From assembly GCF_014378035.1 (NCBI RefSeq), contig NZ_JACMOM010000231.1, forward strand, positions 1-40,366: 40,366 nucleotides of DNA, written 5' to 3'. A model generated the notes under the pieces. That model worked only from the letters and a program-made list of their open reading frames with translations. It was not told the origin of the DNA and made no database searches. Position 1 is the stretch's first letter, and the number at the start of each line of letters is the position of its first letter. Below, piece by piece: positions 16,145-23,501 of this stretch. Origin of the DNA: Aeromicrobium sp. GTDB lineage: Bacteria; Actinomycetota; Actinomycetes; Propionibacteriales; Nocardioidaceae. The translations under genes and the position numbers were made by a program.

Positions 16145-16536
16145 AGGCGCACGACACGATCTGCCTGCCATTCGTGTCGTCCACCCCCAGCGTGGCTCGC
16201 ACCCGCCTCGCGGCGTTCCTCACGGTGCACCGGGCCTCCGACGTGGTGCTCGACAACGCGCTCATCGTGATCAGCGAGATGATCGCCAACGCGGTCAGCC
16301 ACGGCGTACCGACGCCCGACGGGACGATCGAGATCTCTTGGTCGCTCAACGGCACGCTCCTCGAGCTCAGCGTCTACGACGCGGGTGTCGGTGGCTCCCT
16401 CACTCCTGTCGAGTTCGACGAGGACTCGCTCAGTGGTCGCGGACTGTCGATCATCAACAGGGTTGCCGACCGTTGGTGGGTCGACATGTCCACCGGGACG
16501 CGCGTCAACGCCGAACTCGTCCTCACCCCTCACTGA
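16141..16536 (+). CDS. ATP-binding protein, anti-sigma factor / RsbW-like kinase
   Basis: A 131-residue GHKL-type ATPase. The N box is ISEMIANAVSHG (Glu46, Asn50, His54), the G1 box is DAGVGG (Asp80), and the G2 box is SGRGLSII. Stand-alone proteins of this kind (HATPase_c_2) usually act as anti-sigma factors and serine kinases for anti-sigma-factor antagonists, controlling stress or developmental sigma factors. No sigma factor or antagonist gene is adjacent, so its partner lies elsewhere, as is common for the many orphans in actinobacteria. The start at 16141 (MKAHDTICLPF) fits the usual domain boundary; an in-frame ATG at 16090 is the alternative. Confidence 0.85.
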   Translation: MKAHDTICLPFVSSTPSVARTRLAAFLTVHRASDVVLDNALIVISEMIANAVSHGVPTPDGTIEISWSLNGTLLELSVYDAGVGGSLTPVEFDEDSLSGRGLSIINRVADRWWVDMSTGTRVNAELVLTPH

Positions 16537-16599
16537 CGCGGCGGTCGTGCCGCCCCGCGCCGGTCCGCGCGGCGCCAGCACCGCATAGACTCGCCCCTC

Positions 16600-17442
16600 G
16601 TGGGAAAGAAATCGCGACTCAAGAACAAGGCCGCCAAGAAGGAACGCATGCCGTACGTGGTGCGCACCTTCGCCGGACTCCCCCGCGAAGCCGACTGGAT
16701 CGCCCTGCGCGAGTTCGTGCCGTCGGCATCCGCCGTGGTGAAGCTCAAGGACAGTGACCGCACAGTTCGGGTCTGCTCGTTGCTGCCGGGCAACGGAGCC
16801 GGCATCGTGCGGCCGAACGGCGAGATCTGGCTCGGGTTGCAGGTAGGGCACAACTTCGGCGACATCAGCCGCGACTACGCGTACGTGATCGAGACGGCTC
16901 TGGAGACTGAGCCCGGCAACCCGGTGCCCATGGCCGATCCCGGAGTCGGCGCGCGGCTGCAGGATCTCATCGACCCGGCGAGCGACTTCGACGTCGAGGT
17001 GCACGACGGCTTCGACTACTGGGTCGAGGGTGTCGATGACTCGGAGCGGACGGCTGACCTGCTCGCCGAGGCCAACGAGACGATTGCTCCGACGGTGCGT
17101 CTGGAGTCGGTCGATGCCGCGTACTGGACCGAGATGGCCCCGCACCGCTACCTGCGGTGGGTCATGACGCACGACGAGCCGACGCTGCTCGACGCGCTGG
17201 CCCGGCTCCGGCAGCGCGGCGATGACACCCTCGGCGAGGCCAGCAAGCTCATCGGACACTTCCGGGCTCACGGTCTGATCGTCCCGGTGTGGGAGTTCGA
17301 GGTCGATGCTGCCGCACTGGAGGGTCCGGCCGTGGAATTTGCCGCGCGGCTCGATGAGGCACTCGCGGACGACAGCCCGCTCACGACGCAGCAGCGGTCC
17401 GCACGGGGCGCCCTGATCAGCGGCCAGATCACGATCCACTAG
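16600..17442 (+). CDS. DUF5926 family protein
   Basis: A 280-residue protein with the make-up of the actinobacterial DUF5926 family: a basic N-terminus (GKKSRLKNKAAKKER) followed by PYVVRTFAGLPREADWIALREFVPSA. The rest alternates beta-rich and helical segments, with no membrane segment and no known catalytic motif. The basic tail suggests nucleic-acid or ribosome contact, but that is speculation. A TAGACT hexamer ends 8 nt before the GTG at 16600, a slightly long leaderless arrangement. It converges with arginine deiminase. Confidence 0.78.
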   Translation: MGKKSRLKNKAAKKERMPYVVRTFAGLPREADWIALREFVPSASAVVKLKDSDRTVRVCSLLPGNGAGIVRPNGEIWLGLQVGHNFGDISRDYAYVIETALETEPGNPVPMADPGVGARLQDLIDPASDFDVEVHDGFDYWVEGVDDSERTADLLAEANETIAPTVRLESVDAAYWTEMAPHRYLRWVMTHDEPTLLDALARLRQRGDDTLGEASKLIGHFRAHGLIVPVWEFEVDAAALEGPAVEFAARLDEALADDSPLTTQQRSARGALISGQITIH

Positions 17443-17488
17443 TCACAGTCGCGCCGTGCGGACCCCGATGCTGGCTGCGAGTGATCGG

Positions 17489-18670
17489 TCAGTCGCGATC
17501 GACCGGGCACGACATGCAGCGGGGACCGCCCCGACCGGAGCCGAGCTCGGAGCCGCTGATGGCGACGACCTCGACACCGTGGTCCTCCAGCCGGGCGTTG
17601 GTCTGCTCGTTGCGCTCGTAGGCCACGGCGAGCCGCGGCCCGATCGCGAGGGTGTTGTTGCCGTCGTCCCACTGCTCACGCTCGGCCGTCACAGGGTCAA
17701 GACCGGTGTCGATCTGGTGCAACGTGTCGATACCCATCGCGGCAGCGGCGCCGTCGAAGAACGAGGTCTCGGGCGCGACGACGAGTCGGTCGTCCACGAG
17801 CGTGACGGCATGGGCCCGCAGGGTGTGCGCCATGTTGGGGTAGATCACGACAGTGTCGACATCGACCATCGTCACGATCGTGTCGAGATGCATGGTGGCC
17901 CGTTCCTGGGCGATGGGGACCGCAAGCACCGTGCGCGCCATGCCACCGGAGAGCACCTGGTGGGCGAACCTCTCGAACCCGGCGGGGGTCGTGCGCTCGC
18001 CGACACCGACGGCGATGACACCTGGCGCGAGCAGCAGCACGTCGCCACCCTCGAGGTGCTCCAGGTGCGGACCGTGGACGCGGGGTGAGGCGGCGAAACG
18101 CGGGTGGCACTCGTAGATCAGTCCAGTCAGCTGGGTCTCGCGCTCGCGGGCCGGCATCGCAAGACTCGTCACCGCGACGCGACCCGGCAGCCACACCGAG
18201 GAGTCGCGGGTGAAGAGGAGGTTGGGGAGCGGGTCGATCAGGAAGTCCTCGGGCGCGAGCAGGCTCGTGACGATGCTGCGGAAGCTCGTCACCTCGTCGT
18301 TGCGGAGGCCGGCTGTCAGCGTGAGGGCGAGCTCGTCCGGCGCGAGGTCGGTCATCACGGTGGCAAGGTGCTCACGGAGCCCGTCGCCGAGACGCAGGCT
18401 CGCAGTCGTGCTCTCGATGATGCGTGCGCGGGCGGCCGGGTCTGCCAGCGCCTCGATGAGGAGGTCGACGAGGTAGAGCACCTCGACGTCGTGGTCGCGC
18501 AGGGCCTGGGCAAAGGCGTCGTGCTCGTCCTGCGCGCGGCCGAGCCACGGGATGCCGTCGAACAGCAGCTGGTCGTTGTTGCGCGGGGTGAGGCGGGCGA
18601 TCTCGGGGCCGGGCCGGTGCAGCATGACCGTGCGCAGGCGACCGACTTCACTGTCTGCTCCGAGACTCAT
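17489..18670 (-). CDS. arcA: arginine deiminase
   Basis: A 393-residue arginine deiminase that hydrolyses arginine to citrulline and ammonia. Key elements: the N-terminal SEVGRLRTVMLHRPGPEI, NLLFTRDSSVW (catalytic Asp), HLEGGDVLLL (Glu and Asp near the substrate), MHLDTIVTMVD (catalytic His), and GGPRCMSCPV with nucleophile Cys385. The length is typical. The ATG at 18670 is set by a TAGGCT box 6 nt upstream; a GTG two codons earlier falls within that spacer. No ornithine carbamoyltransferase, carbamate kinase or arginine/ornithine antiporter gene is nearby, so this is an orphan rather than a full arc operon; it may serve acid resistance or nitrogen supply. Confidence 0.95.
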   Translation of the reverse strand: MSLGADSEVGRLRTVMLHRPGPEIARLTPRNNDQLLFDGIPWLGRAQDEHDAFAQALRDHDVEVLYLVDLLIEALADPAARARIIESTTASLRLGDGLREHLATVMTDLAPDELALTLTAGLRNDEVTSFRSIVTSLLAPEDFLIDPLPNLLFTRDSSVWLPGRVAVTSLAMPARERETQLTGLIYECHPRFAASPRVHGPHLEHLEGGDVLLLAPGVIAVGVGERTTPAGFERFAHQVLSGGMARTVLAVPIAQERATMHLDTIVTMVDVDTVVIYPNMAHTLRAHAVTLVDDRLVVAPETSFFDGAAAAMGIDTLHQIDTGLDPVTAEREQWDDGNNTLAIGPRLAVAYERNEQTNARLEDHGVEVVAISGSELGSGRGGPRCMSCPVDRD

Positions 18671-18676
18671 CGTCAC

Positions 18677-18682
18677 AGCCTA
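18677..18682 (-). promoter_or_regulatory. -10 box (TAGGCT) of the leaderless arcA transcript
   Basis: On the minus strand TAGGCT is 6 nt from the ATG at 18670-18668. Confidence 0.65.
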
Positions 18683-18751
18683 GGGCGTCGGTCGCCCGCG
18701 TTGTGGCGCGCGACGCAGGGCATGGTTTACCGCTTGAACGCCCGACAGGCT

Positions 18752-18757
18752 TACGCT
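18752..18757 (+). promoter_or_regulatory. -10 box (TACGCT) of the phosphoglucomutase-phosphorylase operon
   Basis: TACGCT is followed by 7 nt and the GTG at 18765; no Shine-Dalgarno sequence is present. It faces the arcA promoter across a 94-nt gap. Confidence 0.5.
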
Positions 18758-18764
18758 CCTTCGT

Positions 18765-19475
18765 GTGGACTGGAACGACTTCGATGCTGCCCTGTTCGAC
18801 CTCGACGGCGTCATCACGCCGACCGCTGAGGTGCACATGCGCGCCTGGGCGCAGATGTTCGGCGCCTATCTCGAGGAACGTGGTGTGAGCGAGCCCTACA
18901 CCGACGACGACTACTACCGGTTCGTCGACGGCAAGCCCCGCTACGACGGGGTGAGATCGTTCCTGCAGTCACGCGACATCGAGCTTCCCGAGGGCCATTC
19001 GTCTGACGAGCCAACGGCGCAGACCGTCTCCGGTCTGGGCAACCGCAAGAACGTCGACTTCGCGCAGATCCTGGAATCTGAGGGTGTGGTGCCCTATCCC
19101 GGATCGGTCCTTCTGGTGGACGCGCTCATCGCACGTGGCACCAAGATGGCCATCGTGTCGAGCTCGCGCAACGCGCCGGCGGTGCTGAAGGCGGCGGGGA
19201 TGCTCGACTTGTTCCCCGTGATCGTCGACGGCAAGGTGGCGGGCGAGCGGGGCCTGGCCGGCAAGCCCGCACCTGACACGTTTCTCGACGCCGCCGCGCA
19301 GCTCGGTGTGCCCAAGCAGAGAGCCGTGGTCTTCGAAGACGCGCTGTCGGGCGTCGCGGCAGGCCGTGCAGGCCACTTCGGCCTCGTGGTCGGCGTCAAC
19401 CGGGGCGTCGGCGCCGACAAGCTCACCGACAACGGTGCAGACGTCGTGGTCGACGACCTCAGGGAGCTGCTGTGA
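18765..19475 (+). CDS. beta-phosphoglucomutase family HAD hydrolase
   Basis: A 236-residue HAD superfamily IA protein. Motif I is LFDLDGVIT with Asp12 (nucleophile) and Asp14, the Asp-x-Asp arrangement of phosphomutases. Motif II is IVSSSRNA, the lysine of motif III is in AGKPAPDTFLDAA, and motif IV is VFEDALSGVAAG. The helical cap is present. Beta-phosphoglucomutase converts beta-glucose-1-phosphate to glucose-6-phosphate. The stop overlaps the GTG of the GH65 gene (GTGA), and phosphorylases of that family make exactly this substrate when they act by inversion. The pair mirrors Rv3400-Rv3401 of Mycobacterium tuberculosis. Confidence 0.9.
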   Translation: MDWNDFDAALFDLDGVITPTAEVHMRAWAQMFGAYLEERGVSEPYTDDDYYRFVDGKPRYDGVRSFLQSRDIELPEGHSSDEPTAQTVSGLGNRKNVDFAQILESEGVVPYPGSVLLVDALIARGTKMAIVSSSRNAPAVLKAAGMLDLFPVIVDGKVAGERGLAGKPAPDTFLDAAAQLGVPKQRAVVFEDALSGVAAGRAGHFGLVVGVNRGVGADKLTDNGADVVVDDLRELL

Positions 19476-21958
19476 CCGAGCTGTCGCACGAGGTTCCCGA
19501 GGTGCGCGACTTCCTCGACCGCGCGCGCTATCCCGTCGATGAGTGGAAGCTCGTCGAGAGCCACATCGACAACGACAACCTCGGCACCACCGAGACGCTG
19601 TTCTCTGTCGGCAACGGCTACCTCGGGCTACGGGGCAACGTCGATGAGGGACGTGACTCGTTCTCTCACGGCACCTACATCAACGGTTTCCACGAGACCT
19701 GGCCGATCCAGCACGCCGAGGAGGCGTTCGGCTTCGCCCGCGTCGGCCAGACCATCGTCAACGCACCCGACGCCAAGGTCATCCGTCTGTACGTCGACGA
19801 CGAGCCGTTGCTCCTCTCGATCGCCGACCTGATGGAGTACGAGCGGACGCTCGACTTTCGCAGCGGCGTCATGACCCGGGAGATCCTCTGGCGCACCCCC
19901 GGCGGCAAGCGTGTGCAGATCCGCTCACGCCGCATGGTGTCGTTCACGCAACGCCATCTGGCCGTGATGACCTTTGAGGTCACGATGCTCGACGACTACG
20001 CACCGGTGGCGATCTCGTCGCAGGTCCTCAACCGGCAGGACGGCGAGGACGAGTACCACGTGCGCTCGAAGTCGATGGGTGAAGGTGTCGACCCCCGCAA
20101 GGCCAGCAGCATGCGTCACCGCGTCCTCCTGCCCCAGAGCAACTGGGGCACCGTCGCTGACGGACGGATGGCGCTCGGTTACCAGTGCGCCGAGAGTGGC
20201 ATGACGATAGCCGTCGCGGCCGACCACCGGCTCGAGACAGCCAACAACTACACCAAGCGCATGCAGACCGACGACGACCTCGCGAAGATGACCTACCGCG
20301 TCGACGCTGAGCCGGGCCAGCCGATCGTGCTGACCAAGCTGGTCAGCTATCACACATCTCGCGGCGTACCGTCCCGCGAGCTGCTCGACCGCTGCCGTCG
20401 CACGCTCGACCGTGCGCAGGAGGAAGGCCTAGATCGTCAGTTCGAAGACCAGCGCACCTGGCTCGACGACTTCTGGACCCGCTCGGACGTCGAGCTCCCC
20501 GGCCAACCCGAGCTGCAGCAGGCGGTGCGGTGGAACCTCTTCCAGATCGCCCAGGCATCTGCCCGCGCCGAAGGCACCGGCATCCCGGCCAAGGGGGTCA
20601 CGGGCTCCGGCTACGGCGGCCACTACTTCTGGGACACCGAGGTCTACGTCCTGCCGTTCCTGACCTACACGACCCCCCGCGCGGCTCGCAACGCCTTGAG
20701 GTTTCGCTACACGCTGCTCGACGCCGCGCGGAGCCGGGCCAAGCAGCTTGCCCAGCAGGGTGCGCTCTTCCCCTGGCGCACCATCAACGGCGAGGAAGCA
20801 TCCGCCTACTACGCGGCCGGCACCGCGCAGTACCACATCGACGCCGACATCTCGTATGCCTTGAGCCAGTACCTCGCCGCCACGGGCGACGTCGACTTCC
20901 TCACCCGCGAGGGCATCGACGTGCTCGTCGAGACCGCCCGCATGTGGGTCGACCTCGGCTTCTGGCGCAACGAGGAGGACGGCACGTTCCACATCCACGG
21001 CGTGACCGGACCCGATGAGTACACCACCGTCGTCAACGACAACCTGTTCACCAACGTCATGGCACGCTTCAACCTCCGCCGGGCCGTCCAGGCAGTGCGT
21101 GAGCTCTCGGAGCGCGACGGCATCGAGTACGACCAGGTCGTGGCACGTCTCGAGCTCGACGAGCGCGAGGTCGCCGACTGGGAGCGTGCCGCCGACGACA
21201 TGGCCATCCCGTTCGACGAGCACCTGGGTGTACACCCGCAGGACCAGCATTTTCTCGAACGAGAGGTGTGGGACCTCGCCAACACCCCGATGGACAAGCG
21301 GCCACTGCTCCTGCACTACCACCCGCTGGTGATCTACCGGTTCCAGGTGCTCAAGCAGGCCGATGTCGTGCTGGCGCTGTTTCTTCAGGGCGAGCACTTC
21401 ACCGCCGAGGAGAAGCGCGCCGACTTCGAGTACTACGACCCGATCACGACGGGTGACTCGACGCTCTCCGCCGTCGTCCAGTCGATCATCGCGGCAGAGG
21501 TCGGCTACCACGATCTCGCTCTGCGCTACTTCCTCGCCGCGTTGTTCGTCGACCTCGCCGACCGCCACTCCAACACCTCCGACGGCGTTCACGTCGCCTC
21601 CACCGGCGGTGTGTGGAGCGCCCTCGTCAATGGCTTCGGCGGCTTTCGGGACCAGGGTGGGGTGTTCAGCCTCGATCCGCGTCTGCCACTGGAGTGGGAG
21701 TCACTGACCTTCAGGCTCACCCTGCTCGGAACCCGCGTCCGGGTGACGGTGCGACCCGACTGCGTCGAGCTCGCCGTCGAGGAGGGCAAGGAGGCCACTC
21801 TCCTCGTGCGCGGACAGGAGGTCACCGTGCTGCCGGGCGATCCGATCTCCGTCCCGATCGTCGGCCAGGGTCCGCTCCTCGAGGGTGAGCCACTGCCGGT
21901 GCCGGGCAGGCGACGCGCAGACGGCACCATCATCGCGGCGATCGTGCCGGGCACCTGA
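19472..21958 (+). CDS. glycoside hydrolase family 65 protein (trehalose/maltose/kojibiose phosphorylase type)
   Basis: An 828-residue GH65 enzyme: an N-terminal beta-sandwich (about 20-280), a linker, an (alpha/alpha)6 catalytic barrel (about 340-725), and a C-terminal beta domain to about 800. The catalytic acid is Glu516 in GVTGPDEYTTVVNDN. The phosphate-side motif region reads RFQVLKQADVV, and the barrel also shows GYGGHYFWDTEVYVLPF. Family members split alpha-glucosides with phosphate to give beta-glucose-1-phosphate plus glucose. Trehalose or maltose is the likeliest substrate, but this cannot be decided from sequence alone. No signal peptide, so cytoplasmic. It is coupled by a 4-nt overlap to the phosphoglucomutase that would consume its product. 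No trehalose transporter is adjacent. Confidence 0.9.
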   Translation: MTELSHEVPEVRDFLDRARYPVDEWKLVESHIDNDNLGTTETLFSVGNGYLGLRGNVDEGRDSFSHGTYINGFHETWPIQHAEEAFGFARVGQTIVNAPDAKVIRLYVDDEPLLLSIADLMEYERTLDFRSGVMTREILWRTPGGKRVQIRSRRMVSFTQRHLAVMTFEVTMLDDYAPVAISSQVLNRQDGEDEYHVRSKSMGEGVDPRKASSMRHRVLLPQSNWGTVADGRMALGYQCAESGMTIAVAADHRLETANNYTKRMQTDDDLAKMTYRVDAEPGQPIVLTKLVSYHTSRGVPSRELLDRCRRTLDRAQEEGLDRQFEDQRTWLDDFWTRSDVELPGQPELQQAVRWNLFQIAQASARAEGTGIPAKGVTGSGYGGHYFWDTEVYVLPFLTYTTPRAARNALRFRYTLLDAARSRAKQLAQQGALFPWRTINGEEASAYYAAGTAQYHIDADISYALSQYLAATGDVDFLTREGIDVLVETARMWVDLGFWRNEEDGTFHIHGVTGPDEYTTVVNDNLFTNVMARFNLRRAVQAVRELSERDGIEYDQVVARLELDEREVADWERAADDMAIPFDEHLGVHPQDQHFLEREVWDLANTPMDKRPLLLHYHPLVIYRFQVLKQADVVLALFLQGEHFTAEEKRADFEYYDPITTGDSTLSAVVQSIIAAEVGYHDLALRYFLAALFVDLADRHSNTSDGVHVASTGGVWSALVNGFGGFRDQGGVFSLDPRLPLEWESLTFRLTLLGTRVRVTVRPDCVELAVEEGKEATLLVRGQEVTVLPGDPISVPIVGQGPLLEGEPLPVPGRRRADGTIIAAIVPGT

Positions 21959-22031
21959 TCGCTGCCACCTGACTGGCTGCCAGACGATCTCGGCGGTTCC
22001 TCGGCACAGATTGGTGTCCCGTGGAACCATC

Positions 22032-22037
22032 GAGGAG
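22032..22037 (+). promoter_or_regulatory. ribosome binding site GAGGAG deciding the FHA-like start
   Basis: GAGGAG abuts the GTG at 22037 too closely to serve it but lies 8 nt before the in-frame GTG at 22046, which is therefore the preferred start. Confidence 0.5.
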
Positions 22038-22045
22038 TGATTACC

Positions 22046-22423
22046 GTGACTTGGAAGACCGCCGACGGCAACAGTGGCCAGATGGTTGTCGATGCCGACC
22101 ACAAGTGGACGTTCGGGCGCGCGGGTGGCCCAGACGCCCCGACGGTGGGTGTGGACAATCCGTTGATCAGCCGCGCAGCGCTGGTCATCCGCGATGCCGG
22201 ACCCGGTCCGGTCGTGTTCCGTGGGCAGCGTGACAACGGTGCCCGGGTCGCCCTGATCAGCGTGATCGGGTCGATCACCTGGCTCGACGAGGGCACGGCA
22301 GGCAACCTCAGCGCCGAGGAGAACCGGGTCGAGCTCTCCCTGAACGACGAGGTGCTCGTGACGGTCGACGTCGACTTCGAGCAGCGCGGCTCGGTCGTCG
22401 AGAGGCAGCAGCAGACCGCCTGA
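22046..22423 (+). CDS. small protein with FHA-like domain
   Basis: A 125-residue cytoplasmic protein without a confident family match. The segment WTFGRAGGPDAPTVGVDNPLISRAALVIRDAG, ending near RGQRDNGARV, follows the forkhead-associated layout: a GR turn, an acidic turn, an ISRxxxxI stretch and an NG turn. An FHA-like phosphothreonine-binding fold is therefore plausible, but the canonical SRxH histidine is replaced by alanine. It stands between the GH65 and deaminase genes on the same strand, 22 nt before the latter, but appears unrelated to either. Confidence 0.55.
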   Translation: MTWKTADGNSGQMVVDADHKWTFGRAGGPDAPTVGVDNPLISRAALVIRDAGPGPVVFRGQRDNGARVALISVIGSITWLDEGTAGNLSAEENRVELSLNDEVLVTVDVDFEQRGSVVERQQQTA

Positions 22424-22433
22424 GGTCACCCGG

Positions 22434-22439
22434 CACAAT
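22434..22439 (+). promoter_or_regulatory. possible -10 box (CACAAT) before the deaminase gene
   Basis: CACAAT sits exactly 6 nt before the ATG at 22446, the leaderless spacing, but its first base is C rather than T. Co-transcription with the FHA-like gene is the alternative. Confidence 0.3.
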
Positions 22440-22445
22440 CTGACC

Positions 22446-23471
22446 ATGTCGTTCGTCGAAGGTCTTCCCAAGGCCGAGCTGCACGTGCACCACGTCGGGT
22501 CTGCCTCTCCACGCATCGTGTCCGAGCTCGCCGCCCGCTACGAGGGTGACACCCCGGTACCGGTCGATCCGGAGAAGCTGGCCGACTTCTTCACCTTCAC
22601 CGACTTCGCCCATTTCATCGAGGTCTACCTGTCGGTGGTCGACCTGATCCGCACGCCCGAGGACCTGTGGACGCTGACCTATGAGGTGGCTCGCGACCTC
22701 GCCGCTCAGAACGTCCGCTACGCCGAGCTGACCCTCTCGCCCTACACGTCGATCATCCGGGGCATACCCGCCGAGGCCTTCTGCGAGTCGGTCGAGGACG
22801 CGCGACGTCAGGCTGAGGCCGACCTCGACATCACGATGCGGTGGTGCTTCGACATCCCGGGCGAGTCGGGACTGCCGGCTGCTAATGTCACGCTCGACGC
22901 GGCACTGCGTCTGCGTCCCGACGGCCTTGTCAGCTTTGGTCTCGGGGGTCCCGAGGTCGGCGTGCCCCGGCCGCAGTTCGCTCCACACTTCGCGAAGGCC
23001 CTCGCCGCGGGTCTGCGCAGCGTCCCGCACTCGGGCGAGTCGACCGGGCCCGAGACGGTGTGGGACGCGATCCACCATCTCGGCGCCGAACGCATCGGGC
23101 ACGGCATCGCCGCGGCGCAGGACCCGATCCTGATGGCCTACCTGGCCGAGCACGACATCACGCTCGAGGTGTGCCCGACATCCAACGTCTGCACGCGATC
23201 CGTGCCGTCGATGGCCGAGCACCCGCTGCCGATCCTTGTCGCCGCGGGTGTGCCGGTGACCATCAACTCCGACGACCCGCCGATGTTCGCCACGACCCTC
23301 AACGCCGAGTACGAGGTGGCCCGCGATCTGCTCACGCTCGACGACCGGGGCGTCGCCGACCTCGCGCGGGCCGCCGTCCGTGCCTCGTTCGCCGGCGAGA
23401 CGACCAAAGCCACGATTCTCAGCGAGATCGACGCTTACGAGTCCCCAAGATCTGGCGCCTCAAGCACCTAG
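22446..23471 (+). CDS. add: adenosine deaminase family protein
   Basis: A 341-residue TIM-barrel deaminase. Metal and catalytic residues are visible: ELHVHH (His13, His15), VPHSGES (metal His and catalytic Glu), RIGHGIAA (His), and NSDDPPMF (Asp pair). EVCPTSN lies between the last two. The family deaminates adenosine or related 6-aminopurines to inosine-type products. The opening HVHHVGSAS differs from the HLHLEG/DG common in adenosine deaminases, so an alternative substrate such as aminodeoxyfutalosine (futalosine menaquinone route) should be considered. A 14-bp palindrome (23471-23484) begins at the last base of its stop codon. Confidence 0.82.
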   Translation: MSFVEGLPKAELHVHHVGSASPRIVSELAARYEGDTPVPVDPEKLADFFTFTDFAHFIEVYLSVVDLIRTPEDLWTLTYEVARDLAAQNVRYAELTLSPYTSIIRGIPAEAFCESVEDARRQAEADLDITMRWCFDIPGESGLPAANVTLDAALRLRPDGLVSFGLGGPEVGVPRPQFAPHFAKALAAGLRSVPHSGESTGPETVWDAIHHLGAERIGHGIAAAQDPILMAYLAEHDITLEVCPTSNVCTRSVPSMAEHPLPILVAAGVPVTINSDDPPMFATTLNAEYEVARDLLTLDDRGVADLARAAVRASFAGETTKATILSEIDAYESPRSGASST

Positions 23472-23484
23472 AATCTGCAGATTC
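23471..23484. repeat. 14-bp palindrome between convergent genes
   Basis: GAATCTG followed directly by CAGATTC forms a perfect palindrome in the 30-nt gap between the deaminase and the PAP2/kinase fusion. With no loop it is a poor hairpin; it could be a protein site or part of a weak terminator. Confidence 0.4.
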
Positions 23485-23501
23485 GGCCGAGATCAGATGC
23501 T

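Noticed and set aside
20429-21592. Long open frame antisense to the GH65 gene (similar ones lie antisense to most genes)
   Set aside because: In GC-rich DNA the opposite strand often lacks stops. The translation is a low-complexity Arg/Asp/Val/His mixture with no domain, while the other strand encodes a complete enzyme.
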